DNA of 60,000 bases from Hydractinia symbiolongicarpus (Eukaryota; Cnidaria; Hydrozoa; Anthoathecata; Hydractiniidae). The notes beneath the pieces were generated by a model. That model had not been told where the DNA came from. It saw only the letters and a program-made list of their open reading frames with translations, and did not search any database. Both the position numbers and the translations under genes were made by a program. Shown piece by piece: positions 43,611 to 55,900 of this stretch; the first letter of the stretch is position 1; every line of letters begins with the position of its first letter. Where the stretch lies: the NCBI RefSeq assembly GCF_029227915.1, contig NC_079882.1, positions 24,621,001 to 24,681,000 on the forward strand. Direction: 5' to 3'.

Positions 43611-44857
43611 CATCATCATCATCATCATTCTCGGCTTAACGTCCGTTTTCCATGCTAGCATGGGTTGGACGGGGTATATTAATGACCCTCTTCCAATCTG
43701 ATCTAGACTGTGTTAGATCTAAACTCAACTTTCTCTCTATCAAGTCTGTCCTTATAACCTCCTGCCAAGTCTTTCTCGGTCTGCCTCTGGGCTTTGCCCC
43801 AGGAACTATCAAGTCTCTACACTTTCTTACCCAATTATCCTCCTCCATTCTTTCCAAGTGCCCCAGCCAATTCAATCTTCTTATCTGGATAACATCTTTA
43901 ATTCTACGGAGACTTAGCCTGCTTCTTAGCTCATCTGAACTCTTTCTGTCTCTCAGACTGGCATTACGCATCCACCTAACCATTCTCATATCATTCCTTT
44001 CTAAACGGTCAAGATCTTCCTGCTTCACTGCCCATGTCTCACTACCGTACAACATAACACTTCTTACACAGGCCTCATACAACCTACCTTTTACCTCAAT
44101 TGACAGGACTCTGCTAGTCAATAAATGAAGTAACTCTCTAAACTTTTTCCAAGCAGAACCTATCCTGCAAGTAACACTTCTTCCAACACCCCCTTCACTG
44201 CCCAACATATCACCTAAGTAACAGAAGTTCTTAACTATCTCTAACGAGCCACTGTTGTACATCATTAAAGCTGGAAATAAAGTCGCCGCCCACCATGACA
44301 AGTTCAGTGTCTCCAAACTTTGATGTGACTGCTATTAACTCATCATAAAAGTTATCTTTATCTTCCTCACTGTGTTCACACTGTGGAGCATAAACTGACA
44401 GAAAAGTGACAATCCTATTACCTATCAAAAACTTTATCACTATAATACGACTATTAACACGCATAACATCTATTACTTTTTCTACCCACTTCTCTGCAAC
44501 GAATATGCCAACTCCTCCATATCCATCACTATTACCAATCCAAAAAAGCTTATACCTTGCCCTCCTACCTTCCATAAATCTCACTGAAACTCCTCTCCAC
44601 CTAACTTCCTGAACACAACACATATCAACAGATCTACGTTCTAACATTTCAACTACTTCACCTGCTCTACCTCTCAGAGTACCAACATTTACACTAGCCA
44701 TCCTCAACCTAGTGTTATCTACCTTGTGATGTGATAGCTGGGTAACGGTCTGACGATGCTCACATCTGACATCTGTCCTACCATGCGCGACACCTTCACT
44801 CCTTAGAGTTCCAGCCCCGTTTACGCAGTTTGTCTGATCAACTATTCTTACGGCCAT
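43611..44857 (-). mobile_element. Internally deleted LINE: endonuclease joined to post-RT C-terminus
   Basis: On the minus strand 44857 to about 44300 encodes an APE-like endonuclease N-terminus (RMASVNVGTLRGRAGEVVEM, CCVQEVRWRG, GYGGVGIFVAEKW, SVYAPQ, VGGDF). From about 44315 to 43636 it encodes the region after RT (EIVKNFCYLGDMLGSEGG, YGSETWAVKQEDLDRLERND, RRLNWLGHLERM, KPRGRPRKTW). The whole RT is missing, and the two ORFs overlap in different frames across 44231-44316. A CAT/ATG trinucleotide tail (43611-43628) marks the 3' end. Style resembles endonuclease-RT proteins of RTE-like and related cnidarian and molluscan LINEs; clade not fixed. Each half is largely free of stops, hinting at a young copy. 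Confidence 0.82.
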
Positions 44858-46338
44858 TAATAAAGAGTTTTGGCAGTGTTTTACAGCTGGATGCCCTTCC
44901 TAGCGCCAACCGTTCACAGACCGGACTGGGTGTTTTTTAAAGTGACACCATCACTGTGGCATTTCATGAGACTTCCACAATCGCCCCTTTAAACTAAGGT
45001 ATGGTGGAGGACGTTCAACTCCTCTCTGAAGTGAAAAATGAAGAAAAATAAATGTAAAATGTCCATGGTGGAGTGTGTGCTCAAAATATATATTTAGGCT
45101 GTTTAGATATTCTTTGAGTAATTGCCTCAGATTTTTTTTTTGCATGAAAAGTAGGCACAATAATGAAATGGGCTAGTAAATATACATGCAGGCATTCAAC
45201 GATAAATTTGGATTAAACTTCTTTGGCATTAAAAGTTATTATTCGAAAACTGACCAGATGCAACCTTGCCTAGTGCTAATGCTCTATATAGCTAGTAAGA
45301 CATTATTTCTTATGTTGTGGATCCTGCTTTTCTTATTTTATCTTTTTGATGAATGTGTAAACAGAAAACATGACAGCCCTTCTAGGAGCGTGACAAAAAG
45401 AAATTGCAACATCTTTAATATATAGAGACACATATATAGAGAGATTAAAGACATTGAAATAGGCAACTTTGACTTTTTTCATGGCAGATGTTATGTGGGG
45501 TAACAAGTTCTAAAAAGCGTCCAAATATTTAATATAAATGGCAATATGACTATAAAGCCAAGGACTCGGTTGTTGTTGTTAAGCAATGGAAACCTTAACC
45601 AATTAAAAATGGCAAAAAGAATGACTAAATTAGGATTCCCCGTAGTCAAATTTTATATATGCATTGCGAAATGGTTGTTTTACTGATGTTCGATTCCAGC
45701 AGACTTTTTAATCTTTGAAACAAATGGTGCCTCCTCCATTTCCTGTGTACTATTGTTAAAGAACATGCAGTTTTGCACATATTTTTGTGGATAAAAAAAT
45801 CATACCATGTGGGGTAAAATAGCTCTTATTAAAATTCATACAGGTGTTTTGGAAGAACATTGTTTAAACATGCTTAGAAATTAATTTTTACAACCTCATG
45901 ATTTTTCATCACAGGCATAAAAATTAATTTTTGTAAACTATTTATATACATTTTCGTTTTTTTTCAACAGTGTTATCAAATTTACAGTGGCATTAACTCT
46001 TTTAACTTTCCAGAGGAAATGATTTTTACTCATTATCTGAATTGCTGACTTAGCAGAAATTTACAGTTAAAAATGTATAATAAACACGAAAAAATAGCTT
46101 TAATCATCTCCAAATTTTTACAACTTTGTGATTTTTCATCAGCTTTTGTTTTTAAATGAACTTTGAATTAGCCATCTTAAAAGGTGTGCAGATTTTTTAT
46201 TATTTCTTTTTTTTTAACAATAGGCTTTTGCATATTTTAAAATATTCTTGGGTAGCATCCTTTGCAGTTAAAAAAAAATCCAAAATGAAAATATTTCACA
46301 CACTGCAGTTTAATGATACTCATAAGCATTATCTAGTG
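44858..46338. other. Intergenic DNA
   Basis: The first 75 bases may belong to the 5' end of the adjoining LINE. The remainder is AT-rich with no exon or TIR recognised. Confidence 0.4.
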
Positions 46339-47143
46339 CAGGCCTGGTCAGGAAACGCGTGCGATCGCACGCGCACACGCCCACACACGCGCAAAAAAGT
46401 TTACGCGAGCAATTTATCGCTCACGTAAGAGACTATTTATCGGAATTTTCTAGAGATCCTACGATATATTTTTTTCACATTTTAAGAGAATCTACTAAAT
46501 AAGCGCCACCAAAAACACAAAGCTTATGAAGAACGATCGTGTTATTATGAAGAACATGAGGTAAAGAGAACATTAAGGTCGGCTCCTTTCCTTCATGTTG
46601 ACACTCTTATGCTCGGCTGGTGCATTACACTGAGACTCGAACGAAAAACGGAAGACCATTTGGAACCATGCCACAAGTCAGTCAGACCTTCATCGTCACA
46701 GAGAATACTGCTAGAAGAGTGCATACCCATGCAAGTTAAATATAACCAGAACATGGGAGAGGTTAGGTGCGCTGTACCTTAATACAGCTTTCGGACGAAG
46801 TTCTCGTGATGTATACCAAAGCAAAAACATGTTGAATAAAGTTTTAAAAATATAGCCAAAAATCTGCCAACACATCTTCACGTTCAACTTTGCACTTGTG
46901 GTTAATACGTTTTACAAAATTCATTTTTATTGGGTTTCGTTTTAAGGCTGGCATTCCTGCATCTGCAGAAAGAAATTTTTATTTTACAGATTAAGCATGT
47001 GCATGTCGTAACTTTTTGTTGTATTGACCACTCACGCAAACTAATTTGCATGAATTTTTGTGATTGCACGTGGATCGCTCACGCAGATTAATTAACGTGA
47101 GCGATTTAGCGCTCGCGGGAGTAAATTTTCCTGACCGGGCCTG
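46339..47143. mobile_element. hAT-like non-autonomous DNA transposon (about 0.8 kb)
   Basis: The left end CAGGCCTGGTCAGGAAA and the right end (read inward) CAGGCCCGGTCAGGAAA are inverted repeats of about 17 bp with one mismatch. They are flanked by CTAGTG on both sides, a short target duplication. Subterminal regions carry repeated GCTCACG/CGTGAGC and CGCG-rich blocks (46355-46430 and 47030-47125). No transposase ORF. CAGG-type ends and subterminal repeats fit hAT, although the duplication reads as 6 bp, not the usual 8. Confidence 0.75.
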
Positions 47144-47164
47144 CTAGTGCTTTACCAGAAATAA

Positions 47165-49781
47165 GGTTTGAAACTGAATTTGATTCAAAATTAAAACGTC
47201 TTTTGTTAGGTCTAGTTTGAAGGTTTCATATGATTTCCGTTTTATATCATCTGCTAGATTGTGCCACAATACCGAGGTTCTATAACGAAATGATGTTTTA
47301 TATCGAATAGTTTGAAATTGTGGCTGTTAGATGAGCATATTTTTTCGAGTGCAGCGAGTGGTTGATAGTTTTTCAACTAGAGATGCTAAAGGAGATGGTG
47401 ACAATTCGTTGTAAAGGTTATAAGTTAAACATGCAACACGTATCTTGTAGTACCAGCTAACTTGTTTCCAGTTACATGTTTTAAAAACAGTCTCACATTC
47501 TTTTTGGTTCTACCGATGAACCTGGCAGCTTTTAAATGTATACTTTCTATTGGTTTCATAAGCGTAGACAAACTGTTACGCCAAACACTTATACCATACA
47601 GCACAGATGGAAGTATTCCACCAATATAAATCGATGTCAAATCACCAGGTTTCATAAACCTCATTAAGCATAGCTTCTTTACCTTTGATCGAAAATCTTT
47701 GCATAATTTATGTACCTGGTCACTACAAGACAGTTTATTGTCAATGATAAGACCAAGACATTTTGTGGAGTTGGTAACACTAGTTGTATTTCATTCAATT
47801 TAAAATGTGGATATGGACCAATGAACTGTTTACGAGACATAAACATAATTTCTGTTTTACCTGCATGAATATTGAAGCCGTTCAGAGAAGCCCACGTGCT
47901 AACTTGATTTAATACTCTTTGGATTTTAAGAAAAGCTTGTTCAAACAAACCTGTGATACAAAACGATGTTGAATCATCAGCAAACATATCAGTCTTACCA
48001 TCATCAACGTTATCAGGTAGGTCATTGGAATCAATGGAGAAAACACGAGGACTAAGTAGTGAGCCTTGGAGTACTTCAAACTCCACTTCTTTTGAAACTA
48101 ATTTCTGTCTGTTCACAACAGTAAATTCCGTTCATTAAGGTGGTCACTAAGCAAAGAATACATATTTCCTGAAATTCCAAAAGCTATCAATTTCTTTTTC
48201 AAGATATCATCAAAAAAAACAGTCAAATGCTTTTCTATAATCGATGAACAGAGAAGCAGCAATCTTTCCTTGATCAATGGCTTGTTGCCATATTTCAGTC
48301 ATGTGTGATAGGGCATATTCTGTTGATCTATTTGGCCGAAAACCCCACTGGTGTTCACTTATGAGGTTGAATTGGTTAAGATGATTGTCTATTTGAGCTG
48401 AAAGCATATTCTCAAAGATCTTACTAGGAATAATCACAGTCTTGTTTCGAGCCTTTCTTAAATAAGCATTTTATTATCCCTGTTTTCCAACTAGCTGGAT
48501 ATTTAATTGAGTTCATACTTCCTTTAATTACTTCATACAGGCCACAGTTTTGAGGTCCAAAAGTTTTAAATGTTTTCCAGATATCTTATCAGCACCAAAC
48601 GCTTTACTTTCTTTTACGCTGTTTTTAAATGATTTTTCATACAACTCATAGGAACAATCAATGGCGTTAATACATGGAGTTACTCTATATATGTGCTGTA
48701 TGCAATGGTCAGGTGAAACATTCCCATTTAACCTCTTGCCAACAGTTGCAAAGTGATGATTAAGTAACTTTGCCTTGGCTTGGTCATCTAATTATTCCAT
48801 GTTGTTCATCTTTTAGAATAGCAATTTCACAATTTGATCTCTTACCCTGAAAATCACTTACAGTTTTCCATTCTGGAAAACTGTAAATGATTTGATTTCT
48901 TATTAATTTCGATTCATCAAGGCACTTTGATGAATTTTGGTGTTCGCTTTGGTTTTTTAAAATTAAGTGATGTATAAACCAAATGATGGTCGGAGATACA
49001 TGGATCGTAACATCCAGTCAGACAAATATGAGATTTGCTGAAAAGTTGCGTTGTTATAATGAGATCTATTAGACTGCTTGATGTATCTGTTATACATATT
49101 GGTTGTTTAATCAAGTTCACTAAATTAAAACTATACAAGGACTTTGCAAAACTGTTAGTTACCGCATTGTCAGTTTTGTTTGAGTAAGGCAAATCATAGT
49201 TGAAATCTCCTAAAATAACCATGTTTTTTACGTTATGAACACACTGATTCCAATTGTGGCACCCATTTATTTAAGAATTTCTTTTCACTTGGAGGTCGAT
49301 AAACACAAGCTACTAATGTCTTTTGAGAATTCACAATAACATTTAACCAGATGGATTCAATATTTACAGTTTTATCACTAAACTGTCATTCTGATACATT
49401 TGAAGCATTGGAAATGTACATTAGACAACCTCCCCAGTGGCCATTGTTTCGATCCTTGCTGTATATTTTATATCCTTCTATTGAGATTTCCGAATCACAT
49501 ATTACCGTTGATAAATGCGTTTCAGTTATGGCAAGAATGTCAAGGTTAACTTCATTTAATATAATTGCAACTTCATGAAGCTTTCTTTGCAGTCCATTTA
49601 TATTTATATGACCAATAAGTACACCATTGGAACCAGAAAAATTTCCAACCAGTTGATCATGAACAATAATCGTGTTGGGATACCAGTTTTTCAAGTAGAT
49701 AAGTGTTTTTGATTGATGTTCTTCTTTGTAAGATCCACATCCATTATATAAGTAAGATCTTGAGTAAAAGCCAAAGGCCAA
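47165..49781 (-). pseudogene. Degenerate LINE with endonuclease and RT fragments
   Basis: Minus-strand pieces in order: endonuclease (GHININGLQRKLHEVAIILN, LDILAITETHLS, 49386-49781; VACVYRPPSE near 49300; VILGDFNYDL and SDHHLVYTSLNF, 48917-49222), then RT (SKIFENMLSAQIDNHL, WGFRPNRSTEYALS, ASLFIDYRKAFD, 48210-48437; QGSLLSPRVFS and the F-A-D-D version of the catalytic motif, 47679-48116), then the post-RT region (47425-47664). Several frameshifts and stops separate them, so it is dead. Different family from the LINEs at 27961 and 43611. Its 5' end points towards IFT57. Confidence 0.85.
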
Positions 49782-50804
49782 TTACACAAAATTCAACCAC
49801 TAGTAAAATCTGTGCAACACTTTCCTACTACGCTAGAGTTACAGCAAGTGTCAAGCTGGTAAGACTGATAATTGGAACCAACATTCTTATGGCTGTGTCA
49901 ACACTTTCACAGCAAGTGGTTAGCTGTTAGGACTGCAATAACCGGATTTGGAGGCCTTAACCCTTCATTTTGTCTTAAACTCAGGAACCTTAAACTCAGG
50001 GACCCTAAACTCAGGGACATAGAATTATTTTGAGTTTTTTATCTGTCTATAATTTTTTCATTTCTTTCCTAAGATATATTATATTAAGATCTGGAACTAT
50101 ATTTGGCAGAATTAACTAGATTTAGTTTAGAAAGAAATTGTGAAAAATGAATATTTTAGTATTATATATAGGTTTAAAGCTGTTACAAGAATGTTTTAAC
50201 ATAAAAAATATGGATATATACTCTGCCAGGAAAATCTGAAATGGTCTGAAAGTTCCACAATACTGTAGAAATTTCGGGAATATCAGCTATTTTTATATAC
50301 AAGGAAAATGTCAGGAAGTTAGCTTTCTTTGATATTCCTGGGCTGCAAAGTGAACATAGCAATGCACATTGTTTCATTTATAAAATAAAAAAAACATTTT
50401 CTAGCGGGTGCTACAAAATCTGTATGTTTGCTTTATTTGTGTTTTTTTGTAGAAAATTTGTATTCATATCTACATTGTCCTCTCATAGTGTGAACCTATC
50501 ACCCCTCCCAATATTATTAATTGGGGGTTGGATCTAAGAGTAGCTAAGAAGTGTGTGTATTTATTATTGCATGTACTATGGAATAATTCTTTTCAACACT
50601 TCTTTTAAAAATGTAAAATAGATGTTATTAAAGAAAATGGATCATGCCTTTGTATAATGCCAGGTTTTAGATTTTACCTGGCAAGTAAAACAAAAGTAAA
50701 AAGAGTAAATTGGGGGTGTGATCTCACCCTGTGGTGCTTTCTTCCACTTGTTATAACAATATAATTACTTTTTATTTTTAAAGGTAATTAATTAAACATT
50801 AAAA
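49782..50804 (+). other. IFT57 upstream region
   Basis: A good splice acceptor (TTTTTATTTTTAAAG, ending at about 50783) lies about 20 bp before the IFT57 start codon. It implies either a 5' UTR intron, whose first exon I cannot identify, or a spliced-leader trans-splice site as known in hydrozoans. No other coding sequence recognised. Confidence 0.45.
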
Positions 50805-52022
50805 ATGGCAGACGAAGAAGCGGAATCTGCAGCTCCAGGTGTTACTTACATGAATACATTTATTCTTATGGAGGAATTCTTAGATAAACTAAAATTGTTG
50901 AACTATGAAAAAGAGTTCTGTCGCGCCTGGGGATTTCGTCAGTTCTCCCGGCATTACTTTGCCATTGCCACAAACCCAGGAGAGCAGTTTTATGCATTTA
51001 CCAATATCGTTGCGTGGCTTTTAAATCAGTGTGGAAAGTCATTTGAACGACCACAAGAGTATGATGACCCCAATGCCACAGTCTCCGAAATTCTTAACGA
51101 GGCTAAATCGCTAGGTATAACTGTAGACTTCCCGCCTGGAAAATTAAAAGTTGGCTATGGTGAACATGTGATTTATTTGCTAAATAAATTGTCTGACGAA
51201 GCTCTTAAGTGTAAGATGTTTTCATGGAAGAATCCTGAATATGTTCAAGAAGAAGAAGCAGAGGAAAACGTCATAGAAGATGATTCTGAATTAACCATGG
51301 AAAAATTAAACGATGAGTTGGCAGAAGAAATTGAAGAAGAAGCTGAAGAAGAAGAAAGTTATTTAGATCTAGCTGGATTGAAACAACAATCCTACATGAA
51401 TGAGTTTAGTAAGTCGAAACCAGACTCTATGTTGGTATCACAAGTAGATGTTAGTGAATGGAAATTAGAGCTTGAAAGAGTTCTCCCTCTGTTGAAGGTT
51501 CATATTCGAGCAGATAATAAAGACTGGCGTAGTCATTACGAACAAATGCAACAATACAGCAATGGTATAAACCAAACATTGCAGGATACACAATCACAAC
51601 TTGATAAGCTTCACCAAGAAATAAGTAAAACACTGGAGAAAGTTGCAAGTCGTGAGAAATACATCAACAGTCAATTAGAAGGAAAAATTCAAGAGTACCG
51701 AAATAGCGAAGACAAATTAGCCGTAACACGTGAACGATATAAACAGAGTAGTGGTGGTGTGACAGAGCTGACGCAGGCATTGTCTCAAATAACGGAAGAG
51801 TTAGAACAAGTGAAGCAACAAATGGATGAGCGAGGCACGAACATGACGGATTCAGGTCCACTTGTTCGCATCAAGCAGGCAGTAGCCAAATTGCAGGAAG
51901 AAATACAACAAATGGAGCTTCAGATTGGTGTTTTAGAACATTCCTTATTGCAAGGTAGAGTGCGTGAAAAATTGGGATTGGAAGTGAAAGTCAATAAAAT
52001 TGGCAGTAAAAAGGACTCTTGA
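50805..52022 (+). CDS. IFT57: IFT57, intraflagellar transport complex B protein (single-exon, 405 aa)
   Basis: IFT57 (HIPPI) is a peripheral IFT-B subunit needed to build and signal through cilia. The protein aligns over its whole length with animal IFT57 (human 429 aa). Residues about 15-135 are the CH-like domain (SRHYFAIATNPGEQFYAF, RPQEYDDPNATVSEILNEA, DFPPGKLKVGYGEHVIYLL). Residues 148-186 are Glu-rich. Residues about 215-395 form the coiled coil (WKLELERVLPLLKVHIRADN, SREKYINSQLEGKIQEYR, PLVRIKQAVAKLQEEI) that pairs with IFT20 in other animals. The start is the first ATG after an upstream splice acceptor. No intron interrupts the ORF, whereas vertebrate IFT57 has many, so this may be an old retrocopy or a case of intron loss. 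The frame is perfect and domains conserved, so it looks functional. Confidence 0.95.
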   Translation: MADEEAESAAPGVTYMNTFILMEEFLDKLKLLNYEKEFCRAWGFRQFSRHYFAIATNPGEQFYAFTNIVAWLLNQCGKSFERPQEYDDPNATVSEILNEAKSLGITVDFPPGKLKVGYGEHVIYLLNKLSDEALKCKMFSWKNPEYVQEEEAEENVIEDDSELTMEKLNDELAEEIEEEAEEEESYLDLAGLKQQSYMNEFSKSKPDSMLVSQVDVSEWKLELERVLPLLKVHIRADNKDWRSHYEQMQQYSNGINQTLQDTQSQLDKLHQEISKTLEKVASREKYINSQLEGKIQEYRNSEDKLAVTRERYKQSSGGVTELTQALSQITEELEQVKQQMDERGTNMTDSGPLVRIKQAVAKLQEEIQQMELQIGVLEHSLLQGRVREKLGLEVKVNKIGSKKDS

Positions 52023-52921
52023 AAACAAACTGTTTTGCATCAGTAACAATATTGATATTTTCTTTCAAAAGTTTTGTGTCTTTAATTGAAGGAGAACAGT
52101 GTTTAAGGCAACTCTCTCATTGACGATGTTTAGCTGTTAAATAATTTATTTGATTTTTATGCATCTCTGTTGTACATACTGTATTTAAAATATTAGTGCT
52201 AATATATTTTGCGTCTCACCGTATTTGGTATACTGCAGCATTTACTGTGATAGCGGCCTTTGTTATTTTTTCCAAGATGAGTCCAAAATGAATTATGTGA
52301 AAACTTAGAGCATCGAATTTAGTTTAAGTTGGACTCTCGTTACATTTCAAGACCTACTAACAAGCAATTTTTAAGATCATCGTTGGTCCTGTCAAGTTCG
52401 AGGTTTTTTAAATATTTTTATCCATTACTAATGTGGAAAAGATCTCAGATCTGTTTTAATCCTCTGCTTTAACTTTAACTTTGACTTTTTCGCAAAAAAT
52501 GTGCTTATTTTTATGACTGTGTTGACATGACACTATGGGAAAAGCATGCTTAAACTTCTAACTACTGCTCTCCACCTCGAGTTTCGTACTTCTTTATCCC
52601 CAGTTCGATATTTGTGGTATAAAAAAATTGGCCTAAAACATATCTAAATTGTTCAACCCGATGTTTTTAGTGCAGTCACTTAGGGGTAGAATTACCCTTT
52701 TTGGAAACCTGTGTTTATAGGTGTTATAATCAGTTGTCTTGTGATTCCTCTATTGTTTACTTCTTGTACGCGTCTTGGGAAAACAGAACAATTTTACACA
52801 TATTTTTATACAGGTTTTACTAAAAAATTGCACACACACACAGCACTCACACACACACACACGCAGAAAACGCACACAAAACACGGAACACGTTTTACAA
52901 TAACTACACTGACACGCGACA
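52023..52921 (+). other. IFT57 3' flank and 5' UTR region of the cyclase gene
   Basis: Separates two co-oriented genes. A CA-repeat (about 52831-52880) lies within 100 bp of the cyclase start codon and is probably in its 5' UTR or core promoter. No other feature seen. Confidence 0.5.
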
Positions 52922-55900
52922 ATGGTAAGTTTTGAGTTTTGTGTTTAATTCTTTAAATAGCATTTTCTAGCACTAAATCTTAGGTTCAAACTATTATCTA
53001 ATGTTGTTTCCTTCTTTTAAAAACCTTTTTCTTCAACGAAAATACTCCGTCATAACAAGTGACACACACAAGTTAATATGTTGGAAATTTCGTTCCTCCA
53101 TATAATATTGTGCTTTAAAAATGAAAAATATTAGCGTTTTTTAACCACTTAATGCGTTAGGTATTATCATAAACTAGTCTTAAGCCCGTGTGAAAAAAAC
53201 CCTGGAATTTAGGCCTCGAAAAAAATATACGGAGATTAACCCGTTGCTATTATCTTTGACTGACAGACAGACAGCTGTAACTAATTAACGAATGATAGAA
53301 ATCAACTAAATCCCAAATAGGTGGTGTTTTTCGTGGAAAATAAATTGAAGACAAATTTTTACGCTTACTTAAATATTGCGAATTTGGCCTAAAAGTTTTT
53401 TATAAATGAATGTACTCTGCGATTACGGCTTTTATAAAGTAACAATGAGAATCAAGGACTTTTTAATTCACTGGTTTAAAGACTTATAATCGTTCCTGTG
53501 ATTTTGCAAGTAAAAACCTGATTCGTGTCACGAATCACAACTATTTGTCTCTGATTGAATATTTTGTGGCTTAGAATTAGCTGGGGAAAAAAAACAGGCG
53601 AACGTGATAAATTCAGTCAAATACTTTGAAACAATGCTTTGTAGGGTATAGATGCAACCTCATTTCCAGGATCAGTTGTCTTTGTTTATGATTAAGATGC
53701 GAGATGACAATGGGGGCCCGACGCAGGTTTGATTTTTGTAGCCTTGAGTTCTTCTTCTTGTTTCCTCGAACTTTGAAAATTAAATCATTTTTAGTATGGA
53801 TTTTTCAATCATGCTCTTGAAAGATTTATCATCATGGAATATGGCGAAGAGAAGTGGGAAGTCATCAGGTGATTTTTCTTGTTATTATTTTCTTTAGAAA
53901 ATACTAGCTACATTCGAAATATATATACATATGTATATACAATATTACATATTATCGCTTCTTTAGAATGGAGGCTGGTGTATTTGAGGATAGTTTTGAT
54001 GGGAAAATGGTATATGATGATAATATGATTTTTGAAATATTGGATGCAGCTTGTGAAGTACTAGGTTAGTTAAAATTTTTCCTAAGCCAGCCTTTTGACA
54101 TGTATGATCTCCTAATTCAGCCTCCTGAAATGTATTTTGTCCTAATCCAACCTTCTGACATGTAATTTTTCATAACCCAGCCTTTGATATGTATTTACTC
54201 CCAATCCAGCCTTCGGCATGTTCTTTTAAAAAGTCGAGTGCTAAAGCTTCCAAAACAGAAACTAAACTGTGTTATATAGCTTGATAAGTACGAATTGCAC
54301 ATAACTTGCAAGAAATTGCTCAAACTGCTTTTGTGGTAGAGTTTCGACTTCATCACCTCTTTATTAAGAAAGTACGAACAAATTATTGAAACCAAATCCC
54401 AATAAAATCAAATCACGATAAACCTCGATCCAAGGATCTGTTGTCTCTTTTTGTATATCTGACGGCAAACGCAACGCCGTTGGCAGAAAAAAACCCTGGG
54501 AACGAGGTTGAAAGTAGTGAAAAAAAGTTAAGGGCTTGTGTAGTTTGTGTAGCTAAGTATAACATACAATTCAAATCTGCATTTAAAATGTGCTTTCGTG
54601 TTTTAGATACTGAGCAAGAAGATCTACAAGAGGAATTTGGCGAGGCTTACTTTATGCATTGTTTAGCTTCTCATCATGGAAAACTTTTAAAAGCCCTGGG
54701 TGGCAATTTGTATGACTTTCTGTCAAACGTTGATTCCCTGCATGATCATCTGGCAGTCTCCTATGCAGGTGTCAAGGTACCGACGTTTCGCGTGAAAAGT
54801 GACGGGACGAACCGCAGCATTAGCGTTAATTATTACAGTGACAGAGTGGGATTAGAGTACGTCACGAAAGGCGTCATACGCATGGCAGCTAAAGAATTAT
54901 TTGGGTTAGAGGTCATTGTGGAATCAATCTGTGATATTGATGCGTTCAAATTTCTCGTCACCACGGAAAATCCAGACGATTGCCACCTAATGTTTCCAAA
55001 ATCAATCGAATCGTCAAGAGATTTAATTCCACGTGCTAACGAACCAAAAGTATCGCCATTAGAATTTACAAAAGTGTTCCCGTTTCACATGCTCTTTGAT
55101 CGGAATATGAAACTACTTCAAGTTGGCTCTACACTGAAACGTATCCTAAAAGATTTAAACAACAAAAATTCTGAAAAGAATTCTGAAATTACGACGTACT
55201 TTACTTTGTCCAGACCACAAATACCATTCGACTTTGAATCAATTTATTCACGTCTTAACAACGTTTTCATTTTAACCTCTTTGAAGGACGTTGTCAAGGC
55301 AACGCCCTCCATTTTACACATGCAGTCTTCAAACGACACAACACCTCGAAGAACCAATCTACGTTTAAAGGGACAGATGATTTTTTTAGATGAAGCAGAA
55401 GCCATGTTGTTTTTGTGTTCACCAAGTGTAAGTAACATCGAGGACATGAGAAATAAAGGTCTTTGCCTCAGTGATATTCCTATTCATGATGCAACTAGAG
55501 ATTTAGTACTGCTTTCTGAAAACTTTCAAAAAGAACTGGAACTGACTCACCAATTGGGAATCGTGAGTGATCACCTGCAAAAAATACATACCGAACTTGA
55601 AGAAGAAATGCATTTATATGATCGGTTATTGTTCGCGGTGTTACCAACAACCATTGCGAGAGATTTGCGTGAATCGAAGCAGATACCTACAGAAAAGTTT
55701 GAGTCGGTTACATTGATGTTCAGTGGGATCGTCGATTTTACTAGGCTGTGTGAAGATTTGGAGCCTTTGCGTATTGTTAATATGTTGAATGAATTGTACA
55801 CGAAGTTTGATGTTTTGGTTGACTTTATGGCTACATACGTGTACAAGGTAGGTGAACTGTTTTGTACCTGGATACGACAGGTGACTGTTTCCACCCCAGT

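Noticed and set aside
43611-43628. CAT trinucleotide run as an independent microsatellite
   Set aside because: It is the 3' tail of the minus-strand LINE next to it.
43652-44128. 158-codon plus-strand ORF
   Set aside because: It is antisense to the LINE C-terminal coding frame and shows no independent family motif.
52711-52935. 74-codon ORF with His/Thr repeats before the cyclase
   Set aside because: It is a translated CA microsatellite and runs across the cyclase start codon and donor site in another frame.
54441-54606. ORF extending the cyclase exon 4 upstream to an ATG at 54441
   Set aside because: A splice acceptor at 54605-54606 joins exon 3 in phase and restores the H-NOX sequence; the upstream part is intron read-through.
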